Assembly: GCF_035013185.1 (NCBI RefSeq)
Contig: NZ_JAYGJO010000005.1
Location: 1-64,000 of the forward strand
DNA: 64,000 bases
Direction: 5' to 3'
Source of the DNA: Acerihabitans sp035013185
GTDB lineage: Bacteria > Pseudomonadota > Gammaproteobacteria > Enterobacterales > Enterobacteriaceae
The position numbers and the translations under genes are program-made. The notes below the pieces were generated by a model. It was not told where the DNA came from. It did no database searches and saw nothing but the letters and a program-made list of their open reading frames with translations. Below are positions 16,520 to 25,715 of this stretch, one piece after another (position 1 is the first letter of the stretch; the number at the start of each line of letters is the position of its first letter).

Positions 16520-17712
16520 GAAATCCCCTGAGTCATATTCAGTTGCGCTGGTGTGCCATGTAACGGACAAGATTGTTCAATCAGTCTGGTCCAAAGATTG
16601 ACGCCGGTTTCGATAATAGCATCGTTAAAATCATAGTGCGGATGGTGCAGCCCCACGGTACCAGCATCGTCTCCGGCGCCGAGCCAGAGATACGCACCAG
16701 GGCAGACTTGCAGCATAAAAGCAAAATCTTCCGCCGCCATGGACGGCTCGGCGCCGAAGGTGGCTCTGGCGGGCCCGACCACCTCAATCGCCGCGCGGTA
16801 AGCCGCGGCGGCGGCCTGGGGATCATTGAGGGTCACCGGGTATCCACTGCGATAAGACAACCGGCCGGCGACGCCAAATCCCGCCGGGATCTGGCGGACC
16901 ATATCCTCCATGATACTGATGGCCGTGGTCCTCACTTGTGGACTGAGACAACGTACTGTACCGCGCAAGGTGGCGGTTTCAGGAATGGAGTTAATGACTT
17001 CTCCGGCGTTGAGCTGCGTGACGCTAATGACGATGGCGTCCTTGGGCGACACGCGGCGTGAGGAGATGGTCTGCAATCCCATGATCAGTTGCGCTGCAGC
17101 GATGATAGGGTCAGCGCCGCTTTCGGGCATGGCGGCGTGGCAGCTTTTGCCGGTCAGTGTGATCTCGAAAGTATCCTGTGAGGCCATCATCGGCCCGGCG
17201 TTGACTACGATGTGTCCCTCAGGCAGTCCGGGCCAGTTATGCAGGGCATAGATGGCATCCATGGGAAAGTGTTCAAATAACCCGTCTTCGACCATCTTTT
17301 GCCCACCGGCCAGATTTTCCTCGGCCGGTTGGAAAATAAAATGTACCGTGCCGCTAAATTGACGGGTGGCGCTCAAATGCGCCGCAGCGGCCAACAGTAT
17401 CGCACTATGGCCGTCATGACCGCAGGCATGCATCCGGCCTGGGTACACCGAACGGTACTCGCACTGGCCCAGTTCCTGGATCGGCAACGCATCCATATCG
17501 GCGCGCAGACCGATCACCGGACCAGGACCGTTTCTCAAGGTGCCCACCACAGCGGTCACGGCAAATTCACGGTTGACCTCCAAGCCAAAACTTAACAGTA
17601 ACGAGGCGATGCGTTGGGCGGTGGTGTGCTCCTCAAAACCGAGTTCAGGCGCGGCATGAAACGCCCGACGCCAGGCGATCGCTTGGGTTATCAGAGTCTG
17701 GGGTATCGACAT
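16516..17712 (-). CDS. M20-family amidohydrolase (hippurate hydrolase-like)
   Basis: A 398-residue M20D zinc amidohydrolase that cleaves the amide of N-acyl amino acids or related compounds. L-R-A-D-M-D-A-L-P-I and M-H-A-C-G-H-D-G-H give the metal ligands. P-A-E-E-N-L-A-G-G-Q-K-M supplies the catalytic Glu, and A-A-E-D-F-A-F-M is the late conserved box. I prefer ATG 17712, which has AGGTGA eight bases upstream, over ATG 17754 (14 residues longer). It sits between the glyoxalase-like gene and the ProC-like gene in one operon; by family it would release an amino-acid-like product from an acylated precursor brought in by the adjacent ABC importer. Confidence 0.92.
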   Translation of the reverse strand: MSIPQTLITQAIAWRRAFHAAPELGFEEHTTAQRIASLLLSFGLEVNREFAVTAVVGTLRNGPGPVIGLRADMDALPIQELGQCEYRSVYPGRMHACGHDGHSAILLAAAAHLSATRQFSGTVHFIFQPAEENLAGGQKMVEDGLFEHFPMDAIYALHNWPGLPEGHIVVNAGPMMASQDTFEITLTGKSCHAAMPESGADPIIAAAQLIMGLQTISSRRVSPKDAIVISVTQLNAGEVINSIPETATLRGTVRCLSPQVRTTAISIMEDMVRQIPAGFGVAGRLSYRSGYPVTLNDPQAAAAAYRAAIEVVGPARATFGAEPSMAAEDFAFMLQVCPGAYLWLGAGDDAGTVGLHHPHYDFNDAIIETGVNLWTRLIEQSCPLHGTPAQLNMTQGIS

Positions 17713-17805
17713 GGCAATGTTCACCTGCTTGGGGGTTAACTGATTATTCGGCATAAACGTTCTCGTACTGAACGGTGCGGCTGCGTCAGGCGCAGAACAA
17801 CGGTG

Positions 17806-18699
17806 TCAGCGGTGCTGGACAAACTCGATAATCACATTGCCTGCAGCATCGGGTGCCACCAGTACCCTGCCAGGGGTGTGGTGGTAAGCCACGCCGTGGG
17901 TCGTTAATCGGCGAATCAAGGGTTCCAGACTGGCGGTGTGCAGCCGTAGTGAAATACCGTGCGCTCGCGAACTGGCTGCTGCGGGCAGCGCGACCCCAGC
18001 ATATTCTGACTGTGCGCTAGCGAGATCGATGGCACGCAGCACACCGGATCCGGTATCGACTTCGGCTATGCGGCCATCGTAGCGAACCCGATCCCCATAA
18101 AGTCGTTGCCAGCCAGCCGCCAGTTCAGCCGGATCCTCGACCAGATAGGTTACCGCCAACATCGCGTCGGCGCCATTCTCATGCTGGCGCCACTGATCTT
18201 GCCAGATCAAATCAGGACGGTGCTGTTGGCATAAAAACCACGAGCTGTCGGGCGAGTGCTGATCGATAAACAAGGCCATTGACACCACCACCTCATCCGG
18301 CTGACCATTTTCCAGGATAATGGGTCGCCGAAAATCGACCACACCCTGGTTTTCAGGTATTTTCGCCGCGAGTTGGCTGAAGTGTTGCCGGACATCTTTG
18401 CTGTGCAGTGCTATCAGTGAAATGCCTTCTTCACCCCGGCGCGCAAAGGCGTCCATCTGACGGCCGAAACAAAATCCATTGACCGCGCCGGTGCCCAATT
18501 TGTCGGGGTCGGTGACGCTTATCAACTCAATGAAATTATCGGCAAACATGATAAAACAGGTGGCTGTGCCCCATGGATGATAGCTGATGGGCGAAGGAGA
18601 AAACCCCAACAGGCGGAACTGCTCCAGCGTTAATATATAGTCTTTAGGCGTGACCAACACATGGTCCAGACTGAATGCTTTTTTTTCTGCTATGTTCAT
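17806..18699 (-). CDS. Glyoxalase/VOC-superfamily protein
   Basis: A 297-residue protein with the vicinal-oxygen-chelate pattern (glyoxalase-like domain). It opens with S-L-D-H-V-L-V-T-P-K-D, which supplies the first metal-ligand His. D-N-F-I-E-L-I-S-V (about residues 53-61) gives the acidic strand. A second, weaker domain repeat ends in V-I-I-E-F-V (about 289-294). VOC enzymes include dioxygenases, isomerases and lyases, so the reaction cannot be named. It is the first gene of the operon leading into the amidohydrolase and ProC-like genes; a GntR-type palindrome lies 164 bases upstream. Confidence 0.8.
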   Translation of the reverse strand: MNIAEKKAFSLDHVLVTPKDYILTLEQFRLLGFSPSPISYHPWGTATCFIMFADNFIELISVTDPDKLGTGAVNGFCFGRQMDAFARRGEEGISLIALHSKDVRQHFSQLAAKIPENQGVVDFRRPIILENGQPDEVVVSMALFIDQHSPDSSWFLCQQHRPDLIWQDQWRQHENGADAMLAVTYLVEDPAELAAGWQRLYGDRVRYDGRIAEVDTGSGVLRAIDLASAQSEYAGVALPAAASSRAHGISLRLHTASLEPLIRRLTTHGVAYHHTPGRVLVAPDAAGNVIIEFVQHR

Positions 18700-18862
18700 T
18701 TATACTATTCCCGGCGTGGGCCATTGTTTGGCCTGGCGTCAATAAAATGGTGTTATTGATAAAATATAGTCTGTTATTTTCGGCCGATACAGGACGCTGG
18801 CACTAAATACTTGCCAAGGGATATCGTGCCGATGAATTAACTGTATTCAAAACTGTACGATA

Positions 18863-18876
18863 ATGTGTATACACAT
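18863..18876. promoter_or_regulatory. Palindromic operator, site 1 (before the VOC-M20-ProC-like operon)
   Basis: ATGTGTATACACAT is a perfect 14-base palindrome between the end of the GntR gene and the start of the VOC gene. Its core GTGTATACAC recurs with one mismatch in front of the GntR gene and in front of the ABC transporter. The G-T-x(n)-A-C form fits operators of FCD-type GntR regulators. Confidence 0.75.
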
Positions 18877-18892
18877 AAAATCAATAAATTTT

Positions 18893-19624
18893 TTACCGCT
18901 GATAGCCGAAGAAAATACGCGCCAAACCTTCTTTAGTGACCTCTACCGCATGTTCGGAACTGAGGGTGATATGCTGTTCGACGATCTTAACCCCGCGTTC
19001 TGCATCTCGGCAGCACAAGGCATCGATGATTTCCACATGCTCGTCATAAGCGTTAATCCGCCGGCTCGGCGTGGCGAGATCAATGCGGCGAAAAAACCTG
19101 ATCAGCGAGTTCAGCCCTTCCAGTGTTTCATAGAGCAATTCGTTTTTCGACATGAGGGCAATGGACATATGAAAGGCTTCGTCAGCCTCAGCCACGCGCT
19201 CCCAGTTACCGACAGCGTCGTCTTCCAGGCTAATATCCTTATGGGTGTTCCAGATAGCGACGGTCGCGGCGATGTCATCATCGGAGCCGCGCAGGCAGGC
19301 AAAACGAAATGCTGCCTGCTCAATCACCGCGCGCATTTCATACATCGCATGCACACCCTGGGGGGTAATTTCCCGTGAATAGAAACCCCGATTGGGTACG
19401 CAGGTCATAAATCCGTCGCGCGCCAGTCGGTTTAACGCTTCACGCACCGGAGTCCTGGATACACCTAACCTGCCGGCTAATTCGACTTCATTGATGCGTT
19501 CCCCCGGCCGGAAATGATAATCCACAGCGAGTTTTTTCACCGCTTCGTAGACCTTGTCCACACTGTCCGCGCTACGACCGGTTTTCTTGGGCTTAGGGCT
19601 GGTTTTACTTTGCTGCACTGTCAT
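18893..19624 (-). CDS. GntR-family regulator, FCD (FadR) subfamily
   Basis: A 243-residue repressor-type regulator. The winged helix-turn-helix spans about residues 25-92 (L-A-G-R-L-G-V-S-R-T-P-V-R-E-A-L-N-R-L). The all-helical FCD ligand domain spans about 100-230; its putative metal-ligand positions are visible (D-E-A-F-H, D-E-H-V-E-I and V-E-Q-H). It lies between two outward-facing transcription units, the VOC-M20-ProC-like operon on its own strand and the ABC importer on the other. Similar palindromes precede all three, so it probably represses the whole locus and itself until a substrate or breakdown product binds the FCD domain. Confidence 0.93.
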   Translation of the reverse strand: MTVQQSKTSPKPKKTGRSADSVDKVYEAVKKLAVDYHFRPGERINEVELAGRLGVSRTPVREALNRLARDGFMTCVPNRGFYSREITPQGVHAMYEMRAVIEQAAFRFACLRGSDDDIAATVAIWNTHKDISLEDDAVGNWERVAEADEAFHMSIALMSKNELLYETLEGLNSLIRFFRRIDLATPSRRINAYDEHVEIIDALCCRDAERGVKIVEQHITLSSEHAVEVTKEGLARIFFGYQR

Positions 19625-19706
19625 TGAATACCTGATGCATTGGTTACCTGAGGAGGGGTAGCCTTTTTTTAATAAATAACATGGCCCAAAAAAGAAAACA
19701 ATCAGA

Positions 19707-19720
19707 TTGTGAATACACTG
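19707..19720. promoter_or_regulatory. Palindromic operator, site 2 (before the GntR gene)
   Basis: TTGTGAATACACTG has the core GTGAATACAC, one base from the perfect core of site 1. It is 83 bases upstream of the GntR start codon, a position suited to autoregulation. Its reverse complement is the core found at site 3. Confidence 0.65.
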
Positions 19721-20040
19721 CTATCTACACATCGCTCGTGTTATTTTCCCCCGCTGCACCAGAATAATACAATACCGCCGACGTAATGCACCGATTTAAA
19801 GCAATTCATCTTATTTACCGTGGCAATGGTTAATACATTTTTCACCGCAAAGGGCAATATTATCAATCAACCGGTAAAAGTTTGCTGCCGGTTGATCACG
19901 CAGGATAAAGATAATTTTTATATTAATTACAGCCAGTAACCGCAAAAAAAGTCTCCGATACCCCGGTAAGTTTTTGGTTTGATTTACCGGTAAGCGCAGC
20001 AATACACACAGAATGGCATAGGTTTTGCTGTGTTTATTTA

Positions 20041-20098
20041 AAGTGTATTCACATTGATATACAGTAATGAATTTACTTGTAGATAATGTGTATAACAT
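20041..20098. promoter_or_regulatory. Two operator-like sites (3 and 4) before the ABC importer operon
   Basis: Site 3, AAGTGTATTCACAT (20041-20054), matches site 1 at 12 of 14 bases. Site 4, ATGTGTATAACAT (20086-20098), repeats the half ATGTGTAT and closes with ACAT. They are about 140 and 95 bases upstream of the first importer gene. Together with sites 1 and 2 they suggest one regulator for import and degradation. Confidence 0.65.
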
Positions 20099-20192
20099 TT
20101 TGTTTTTTTTATAGTTATTAATTTATTACCCAGACTGGGAATGCGTTTTACTCACCTGATCACAGCCGATTCTTAACACCGGGAGCACTTTA

Positions 20193-21305
20193 ATGTCATT
20201 ACCTGTTCATAAATCGTTAACCCTACTGGCATTGGCCGTTATGTCATATGCCGGGGCGGCGCAACTTGCTTTGGCGGATATTACCGTTGGCGCGATTCTG
20301 CCGTTGACCGGCACCAGTGCCGATATCGGTAAGGATCAGCAGCGCGGCATGGATTTGGCTATAGCGGATATTAATGCCCACGGGGGTGTCGCCGGCCAGA
20401 AAATGGCGGTTATGGTCGAGGACTCGGCCGGCAGTCCTGGCATAGCACTAGACGCGGTTCGCAAGCTGACTGAGGTGAATAAAGTGCCGTTGGTCATCGG
20501 TGAGTTCTCTTCCAGTGTCACCATTCCCATTGGTCAATATCTGGTTAAAAATAAATTAACCCACATCAATATCGCTGGGACCAGTACCGGTATTCGCACC
20601 ATTGGCGCAAGTTCATTTAGCGTTATCGGTCTTGACGATCTCTCCGCGAAATTCTCAGCGGCAGATGTATATGCACAAGGCTACCGCCATGTCGCGTTTA
20701 TCGCGCCTAACGGGGCTTATGGGCAGGGCATGGCGGAACAGTTTGCCAAATTTTTCACCGCCGACGGCGGCAACGTCGTTGCCAAGTTGCTGTATACCGC
20801 TGGGCAGTCATCCTATCGGCGTGAGCTGCAGCAAATATCGCGGGCAAAACCGGATCTTTATGTCTATACCAGCTATGGGCAGGAAGCGGTAGTACTCAAT
20901 CGCGAGTCCTACGAATTGGGGTTGAATAAAACACCCTGGTACGGCATCTACCTGACCATGAGCACCGCCGATTCGCCGGCTCAGTTTGTTAAGGGACAAA
21001 CCGGGATGGAAGTTGCCGGCCTGAGTGATAAAGACGGGGGTTATGCTGACGAGTACCGTAAAAAATACGGTGAAGGCATGAAGTCTGCCTACGGCAGTTA
21101 TGCGTACGACGCAGTGAAACTGGCCGCGGCGGCGATTAACAAGGCCGGCAGTGCCGATCCGGCGGCCATTCTGGCAGCCATGAAGCAGGTGGCCCCGAGT
21201 TTTGTTGGTGTGACAGGGGCGCTCGATCTCGATAGTGATCGTCAACGTCAGAAACAGCCCTATGAAAAAGTAAAAAGCCTCAACGGCGCTATCGTCGCCC
21301 GTTAA
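20193..21305 (+). CDS. ABC transporter substrate-binding protein, branched-chain amino acid type
   Basis: A 370-residue periplasmic binding protein. Residues 1-28 form a signal peptide with an A-L-A cleavage site before D-I-T-V-G-A-I-L-P-L-T-G. The T-S-A-D-I-G-K-D-Q-Q-R-G-M-D-L-A-I start is typical of the Leu/Ile/Val (Peripla_BP_6) family, which also binds amides, urea and aromatic acids. GGGAGCA before the ATG supports the start. It is the first of five consecutive genes encoding a complete importer. The ligand is unknown, but the neighbouring amidohydrolase points to an N-acylated or amide compound. Confidence 0.93.
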   Translation: MSLPVHKSLTLLALAVMSYAGAAQLALADITVGAILPLTGTSADIGKDQQRGMDLAIADINAHGGVAGQKMAVMVEDSAGSPGIALDAVRKLTEVNKVPLVIGEFSSSVTIPIGQYLVKNKLTHINIAGTSTGIRTIGASSFSVIGLDDLSAKFSAADVYAQGYRHVAFIAPNGAYGQGMAEQFAKFFTADGGNVVAKLLYTAGQSSYRRELQQISRAKPDLYVYTSYGQEAVVLNRESYELGLNKTPWYGIYLTMSTADSPAQFVKGQTGMEVAGLSDKDGGYADEYRKKYGEGMKSAYGSYAYDAVKLAAAAINKAGSADPAAILAAMKQVAPSFVGVTGALDLDSDRQRQKQPYEKVKSLNGAIVAR

Positions 21306-21365
21306 GCCTGGTTTCGCCGGTGGGCGGTTGCACCGGCGAACTTACCGCCAACCCGGACTTTTATT

Positions 21366-22259
21366 ATGTTTCAATTCATCTTGGATACCCTGATTCGGAC
21401 CTCGGATCTGGCCCTGATAGCCTTAGGGCTGAGCTTGGTATATGGCTTGGTAAAATTCCCGAATATCGCCCATGTACAGTACGCCATGTTGGGGGCGTTT
21501 ATTTCCGGTTACCTCCTGCGCGCCGGTGCGCCGCTGTGGTTGGCGGCCGGATTTTCCTGCGTGCTGATCGGCCTGCTGGCGATATTGCTGCACCATCTGG
21601 TCTTTCGCCACCTCCTGCGCAGTGGACCGGCGCAAGGAATGATTGGCGCGCTGGCGGTATCAATGATCCTGATCGCGGCAGTGCTGGGTATCGCCGGTTC
21701 CGCGCCACTCACCTATGCTTTGCCGGTAACCCGTGCCTTGGCCTGGGGCGGAGCCTTGATTTCACCAGAGCAAATCTGGTCCATTGGCATTACCGCAGTG
21801 CTGCTGGTGCTGTTTACGTTGCTGTTGTTTAACACGTCCCTGGGACGTTCCATCCGCGCATTGGCCGGCAATCGGGAATTGGCCGCCGCGTCCGGACTGA
21901 ACGCGGATGCCATCACCAATGGCGTCAATTTTCTGAGTGGGGTATTGGCCGCGTTAGGGGGGACCTTACTGGCGATGAATACCAGTGCCTACGTTAACCA
22001 GGGTAACGATCTGCTATTACCCATCCTGGCCGCCGCGATTTTAGGCGGGTTGGGCAACCCACTTGGCGCGGTGGTGGGCGCCCTGCTGATCGCCGCCACC
22101 GAGACCTTGGTGATAAGTTTTGATTTCAGTGACATCAGTTTTGGGCTGTTTTCCTTCGTGCCGGTGACCTACATTAACGCGGCCTCATTTATCATTTTAC
22201 TCGTTACGCTATTTTTGCGTCCTTACGGTCTCTTTCACCGGGAGGTTAACCGTGTTTGA
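21366..22259 (+). CDS. ABC transporter permease, LivH type
   Basis: A 297-residue inner-membrane permease with about eight to nine hydrophobic segments. A-L-G-L-S-L-V-Y-G-L-V-K-F-P-N-I-A-H is the LivH signature near the N-terminus, and the late conserved loop I-L-G-G-L-G-N-P-L-G-A-V-V-G-A (about 232-246) contacts the ATPases. It overlaps the next permease gene by eight bases, showing tight coupling. Confidence 0.93.
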   Translation: MFQFILDTLIRTSDLALIALGLSLVYGLVKFPNIAHVQYAMLGAFISGYLLRAGAPLWLAAGFSCVLIGLLAILLHHLVFRHLLRSGPAQGMIGALAVSMILIAAVLGIAGSAPLTYALPVTRALAWGGALISPEQIWSIGITAVLLVLFTLLLFNTSLGRSIRALAGNRELAAASGLNADAITNGVNFLSGVLAALGGTLLAMNTSAYVNQGNDLLLPILAAAILGGLGNPLGAVVGALLIAATETLVISFDFSDISFGLFSFVPVTYINAASFIILLVTLFLRPYGLFHREVNRV

Positions 22260-23139
22260 TTTTCTATTACATATTATCAGCATTGCTGGCATTTATGCGC
22301 TGATTGCCGTTGGCCTCAATATTCAAAGCGGTTATGCCGGCTTACTCAATTTTGGTCATATTGCGTTTGCCGGTATAGGCGCCTATGCGGTGGGTATCGG
22401 TGCGCACCTGGGATGCTCTCCTTTATTGTCTATTCCTGCGGGCATCGTTATTGCCATGATGGTGGGTCTGTTGATGGCCGGGTTGGGCGGTAAACTGGCG
22501 TCCGACTATTGGGGCATAGCCACTCTGGCCATTGCGGAAGTGATCCGCACCCTGGCGTTTAATGAAGATTGGCTGACCGGGGGGCCCCAGGGGCTCAGCG
22601 GTATTGTTATTCCTTTCGATGCCGGCAGTCAGCGTGCGGATAATCTCCTGTTCGCCGCCGTGGTGATGGTGATATTGGCATTGGCAGCCTTTGCCAGCCA
22701 ACGCATGGCGGGACACCGGTTTGGCCGGGCGCTGCGCTTAATGCGCGAACAACCCCAGTTGGCGGTCTGCTTTGGTTACTCGTTACCGGGACTCAAACGC
22801 ACGGCATTGATGGTCAGCGCGGCGCTTACCGCTTTTGCCGGCTCGCTATTGGCGTATTACACCGGCTATGTTAGTCCGGATTATCTGCTGTCGTCGGAAA
22901 CGTTCATTATATGGAGCATGGTGATGATTGGCGGCCTAGGCAATGTTTATGGTGTGGTGGCCGGTGCGTTATTGGTGCAATGCCTGTATTCCTTTATTCC
23001 TTTCGCGAAAGATTTTATCGATATCAATACTGATATTGCCGGTGCACTGCGATTGGGTACGTTAGGCGTTATTTTGCTGGCCTGTTTGTTGGGGCGTCCA
23101 GGGGGAATATTCCCGGAACGATTGAGGAAAATCCCATGA
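22252..23139 (+). CDS. ABC transporter permease, LivM type
   Basis: A 295-residue partner permease. The N-terminal I-A-V-G-L-N-I-Q-S-G-Y-A-G-L-L-N-F-G-H is the LivM signature, and M-V-M-I-G-G-L-G-N-V-Y-G-V (about 224-236) is the ATPase-contact loop. It overlaps the genes on both sides by a few bases, so all parts of the channel are translated together. Confidence 0.93.
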   Translation: MFDFLLHIISIAGIYALIAVGLNIQSGYAGLLNFGHIAFAGIGAYAVGIGAHLGCSPLLSIPAGIVIAMMVGLLMAGLGGKLASDYWGIATLAIAEVIRTLAFNEDWLTGGPQGLSGIVIPFDAGSQRADNLLFAAVVMVILALAAFASQRMAGHRFGRALRLMREQPQLAVCFGYSLPGLKRTALMVSAALTAFAGSLLAYYTGYVSPDYLLSSETFIIWSMVMIGGLGNVYGVVAGALLVQCLYSFIPFAKDFIDINTDIAGALRLGTLGVILLACLLGRPGGIFPERLRKIP

Positions 23140-23915
23140 AACCATTGTTGCACGTGAGCAATCTCAGCAAAGCGTTTGGCGGCAATAAGGTGCTGGAGCA
23201 GATCGACTTTGTGGTCGGGCAAGGGGAAATCCTTGGGCTGCTGGGGCCCAATGGTTCGGGTAAAAGCACCTTGCTGAACACCATATCGGGGTTCACCACC
23301 GTTGATACCGGCGAGATAATGATTGATCAACTGCATATCGACCGCCTGCCGACTTACCAATTGGTGGGCAAGGGCATCGCCCGTACGTTTCAATTGCCCG
23401 TCATGCCGGAGAAAATGTCGGTAATGGAAGTGGTTTTGGCCGCCGGCATCCGACACCATGGTTTTTGGAGCAGTATCTTGCCGCTGCCGTCAGCCCGTTT
23501 AGCCGAACGTGAGGACCGCGAAAAAGCCAGCGCATTGCTTGATGAATTGTTGCTGACCAAGGTCCGCGATTTACCGGCGGCCGCCTTGTCCGGTGGACAG
23601 AAAAAATTGCTGGGTATTGCCTGCGCACTGATGGGGTCGCCCAAGCTGTTGATGCTGGACGAACCCATGGCGGGGGTGCATCCGAATTTGCGTAACGATA
23701 TTGTCGACACCTTAAAAAGGCTCAATCGAGGAGGATTGTCGCTTATGATTATTGAGCATGATATGCATTTTATCCGTGATATCTGCCATCGTTGCATTGT
23801 GCTCGATCGGGGACATATTGTTGCCACCTGTCGCCCTGATGAACTCACGAATAACGCCAAGGTGTTGGAGGCCTATTTAGGTACCAAGGCCAAGCCATTA
23901 CCGGAGGCGGTATGA
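23136..23915 (+). CDS. ABC transporter ATP-binding protein, LivG type
   Basis: A 259-residue ATPase. The Walker A loop G-P-N-G-S-G-K-S-T is at about residues 38-46, the signature L-S-G-G-Q-K-K at about 147-153, and Walker B L-L-M-L-D-E-P at about 169-175, with the switch His in I-I-E-H-D-M. L-S-G-G-Q-K-K-L and the length are typical of LivG. It overlaps both neighbouring genes by four bases. Confidence 0.94.
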   Translation: MKPLLHVSNLSKAFGGNKVLEQIDFVVGQGEILGLLGPNGSGKSTLLNTISGFTTVDTGEIMIDQLHIDRLPTYQLVGKGIARTFQLPVMPEKMSVMEVVLAAGIRHHGFWSSILPLPSARLAEREDREKASALLDELLLTKVRDLPAAALSGGQKKLLGIACALMGSPKLLMLDEPMAGVHPNLRNDIVDTLKRLNRGGLSLMIIEHDMHFIRDICHRCIVLDRGHIVATCRPDELTNNAKVLEAYLGTKAKPLPEAV

Positions 23916-24631
23916 TTAGCCTGCGCGAGGTGATTGCCGGTTATACGCCGGGCATCGATATCCTTAAAGGCATCTCCATCGACGTGGGCCGCGCTGAGAT
24001 CGTGACGTTGCTCGGTCCCAATGGATGTGGCAAGTCCACCTTGTTAAAATGTATTGCCGGGTTCTTGCGACCACGTTCAGGGCAAATGCTGCTGGACGGT
24101 TCGGAAGTGGGCATGTTGCCGGTTCATCTTAAGGTGCGTCAGTGCGCCTTGGGTTTTGTGCCGCAAACCGATAATGTGTTTACTAACCTGAGCGTGCGTG
24201 AAAATCTGCTGATCGGCGGCCAGTTTATGCGCGAGCCGTGGCGTCGTCAGCGTATGGACGCTTTGTGTGATTTATATCCGATGTTGGGGCGCAAATTCAA
24301 CCTGCCCGCCGCCACACTGTCCGGCGGCGAGCGGCAAATACTGGCCCTCGGCCGGGCGCTGATGCCTGCGCCGAAAACGCTGTTGCTCGACGAGCCTTCA
24401 GCCGGTCTGTCGCCCAAAATGCTCGATGATGTGTTTGCGGCTATTTTACAGATCAGAAAACTCGAAGATGTGGCCATATTGATGGTGGAACAAAACGCCA
24501 TGGAGGCACTCAGGATCTCCGATCGTGCCTATATCTTGGCGCTGGGCAACGTGGCGCTGACCGGTAAATCCGCCGAACTGGTGCATGATGATCGGGTGCG
24601 CGAGCTTTATCTGGGCGGACGGGCGGCCTGA
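23912..24631 (+). CDS. ABC transporter ATP-binding protein, LivF type
   Basis: A 239-residue ATPase, the second of the pair: Walker A G-P-N-G-C-G-K-S-T (about residues 34-42), signature L-S-G-G-E-R-Q-I-L-A-L-G-R-A-L, Walker B L-L-L-D-E-P-S-A-G-L, then M-V-E-Q-N-A with Gln-Asn in place of the usual switch His, as in LivF proteins. It is the last gene of the importer operon; an intrinsic terminator overlaps its stop codon. Confidence 0.94.
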   Translation: MISLREVIAGYTPGIDILKGISIDVGRAEIVTLLGPNGCGKSTLLKCIAGFLRPRSGQMLLDGSEVGMLPVHLKVRQCALGFVPQTDNVFTNLSVRENLLIGGQFMREPWRRQRMDALCDLYPMLGRKFNLPAATLSGGERQILALGRALMPAPKTLLLDEPSAGLSPKMLDDVFAAILQIRKLEDVAILMVEQNAMEALRISDRAYILALGNVALTGKSAELVHDDRVRELYLGGRAA

Positions 24632-24651
24632 GTCAGTAGGCCGGTTTTTTT
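24624..24651 (+). terminator. Intrinsic terminator of the importer operon
   Basis: CGGCCT and AGGCCG form a six-base GC-rich stem with an eight-base loop, followed by GTTTTTTT. The stem begins inside the last codons of the LivF-type gene, so transcription ends directly after it. Confidence 0.85.
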
Positions 24652-24778
24652 ACGACGCGCCAGCGGGGGTAGCGCTATGCGTGGTGAAAAAGTGGGCGCT
24701 TAGGGCCGTGCAGTGATGCGATCGCGACCCGCGGGTTAACTAAAACGGGCGGCGTCTCAGCTAAGGCGGGGTGCGCTA

Positions 24779-25411
24779 TCAGCGCATCGCCAGGTAGGCG
24801 TTTTTTACTTTCGACAAATAACGGGGCGCCTGGGGCTGAGGATGTTTTTGCTGGATATGTCGGGAAAACTCTTCCGGGGTCAATCGATTGATTTTACTAA
24901 TAGCGTAACCCCGATCGCTGGAGAACGAGCGCAACAGGGCACCTGCGCCGTTCACATAAGCTACGGCAATTGCATAACGTAACGTTTCCGGGTTTTTAAT
25001 CCCCGATAATTGTCGCTGCAAGATGCTAATATAAGCTGTACCAAGATCGATATTGGTGGCAGGGTCTTTTAAGTCTTTGGCGCTGGGTTGGCCGTAGCGG
25101 CCTTTTAATCGGTAGGCATCACGCCCGGCGGTGGAGGCTTTTAGCTGCATCAACCCGATGGCATTTGATTTGCTCACTGCTCTGGGATTAAAACCGGATT
25201 CTACCTGAATGATGGCTTTGACCAACTTCTCATCTACACCGTAAATACTTGCAGAATCGTGTATATAACCACCATAAATCCCTTTCGGCGCCTCCACCAG
25301 TAATTTTTGTGGTTGCGGTGGCATGACCAGCGCGATTGGCCGTTCGACGGGTTGTTTTGCACAACCGGCCAACAGTAAACCGGCTAAAAGGTATAGGGCG
25401 TTTACTTTCAC
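24779..25411 (-). CDS. emtA: Membrane-bound lytic murein transglycosylase EmtA
   Basis: A 210-residue lipoprotein that cuts glycan strands of the cell wall internally. The signal peptide ends in the lipobox L-L-A-G-C (Cys 17). The lysozyme-like domain shows I-I-Q-V-E-S-G-F-N-P with the catalytic Glu, then S-N-A-I-G-L-M-Q-L-K-A-S-T and Y-V-N-G-A-G-A-L-L-R, as in E. coli EmtA (MltE). Length is close to the E. coli protein (203). It stands alone, convergent with the importer operon. Confidence 0.93.
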   Translation of the reverse strand: MKVNALYLLAGLLLAGCAKQPVERPIALVMPPQPQKLLVEAPKGIYGGYIHDSASIYGVDEKLVKAIIQVESGFNPRAVSKSNAIGLMQLKASTAGRDAYRLKGRYGQPSAKDLKDPATNIDLGTAYISILQRQLSGIKNPETLRYAIAVAYVNGAGALLRSFSSDRGYAISKINRLTPEEFSRHIQQKHPQPQAPRYLSKVKNAYLAMR

Positions 25412-25715
25412 GTTATGCCTCTGGCGACAGGATCGACCCTAAGCATATACAGGTTTTTTGTTTTGCTGAATATCTCTTTTTTCCCATATTGTGGTGCATA
25501 AGTCATTTTTTATCCACCGGCTGGCTCGGGGCTGGGTTCGATTAAGTGGGTGTTACCCCAATGGCTTGCTTGCCATGCGCAGCGCTACCGCTGGTTTCAC
25601 CGGCACAAAGCCCCCCGCAGTACCCCGTGCCTTATTGCCAAAAATACGAGGGTGGTAACGCTGTATTCCCTTTAGGGTGAAAAATGAAATATAGGATTTA
25701 TCTGACCGTTTTTTA
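25412..25715. other. Intergenic region, no gene seen
   Basis: About 300 bases between emtA and yeeO, which are divergent. Open frames on the minus strand here and into yeeO are antisense shadows. It must hold both promoters, but I cannot place them. Confidence 0.35.

Noticed and set aside
19811..20098. 95-codon minus-strand frame between the GntR and importer genes
   Set aside because: Runs through the operator sites and has no family resemblance.
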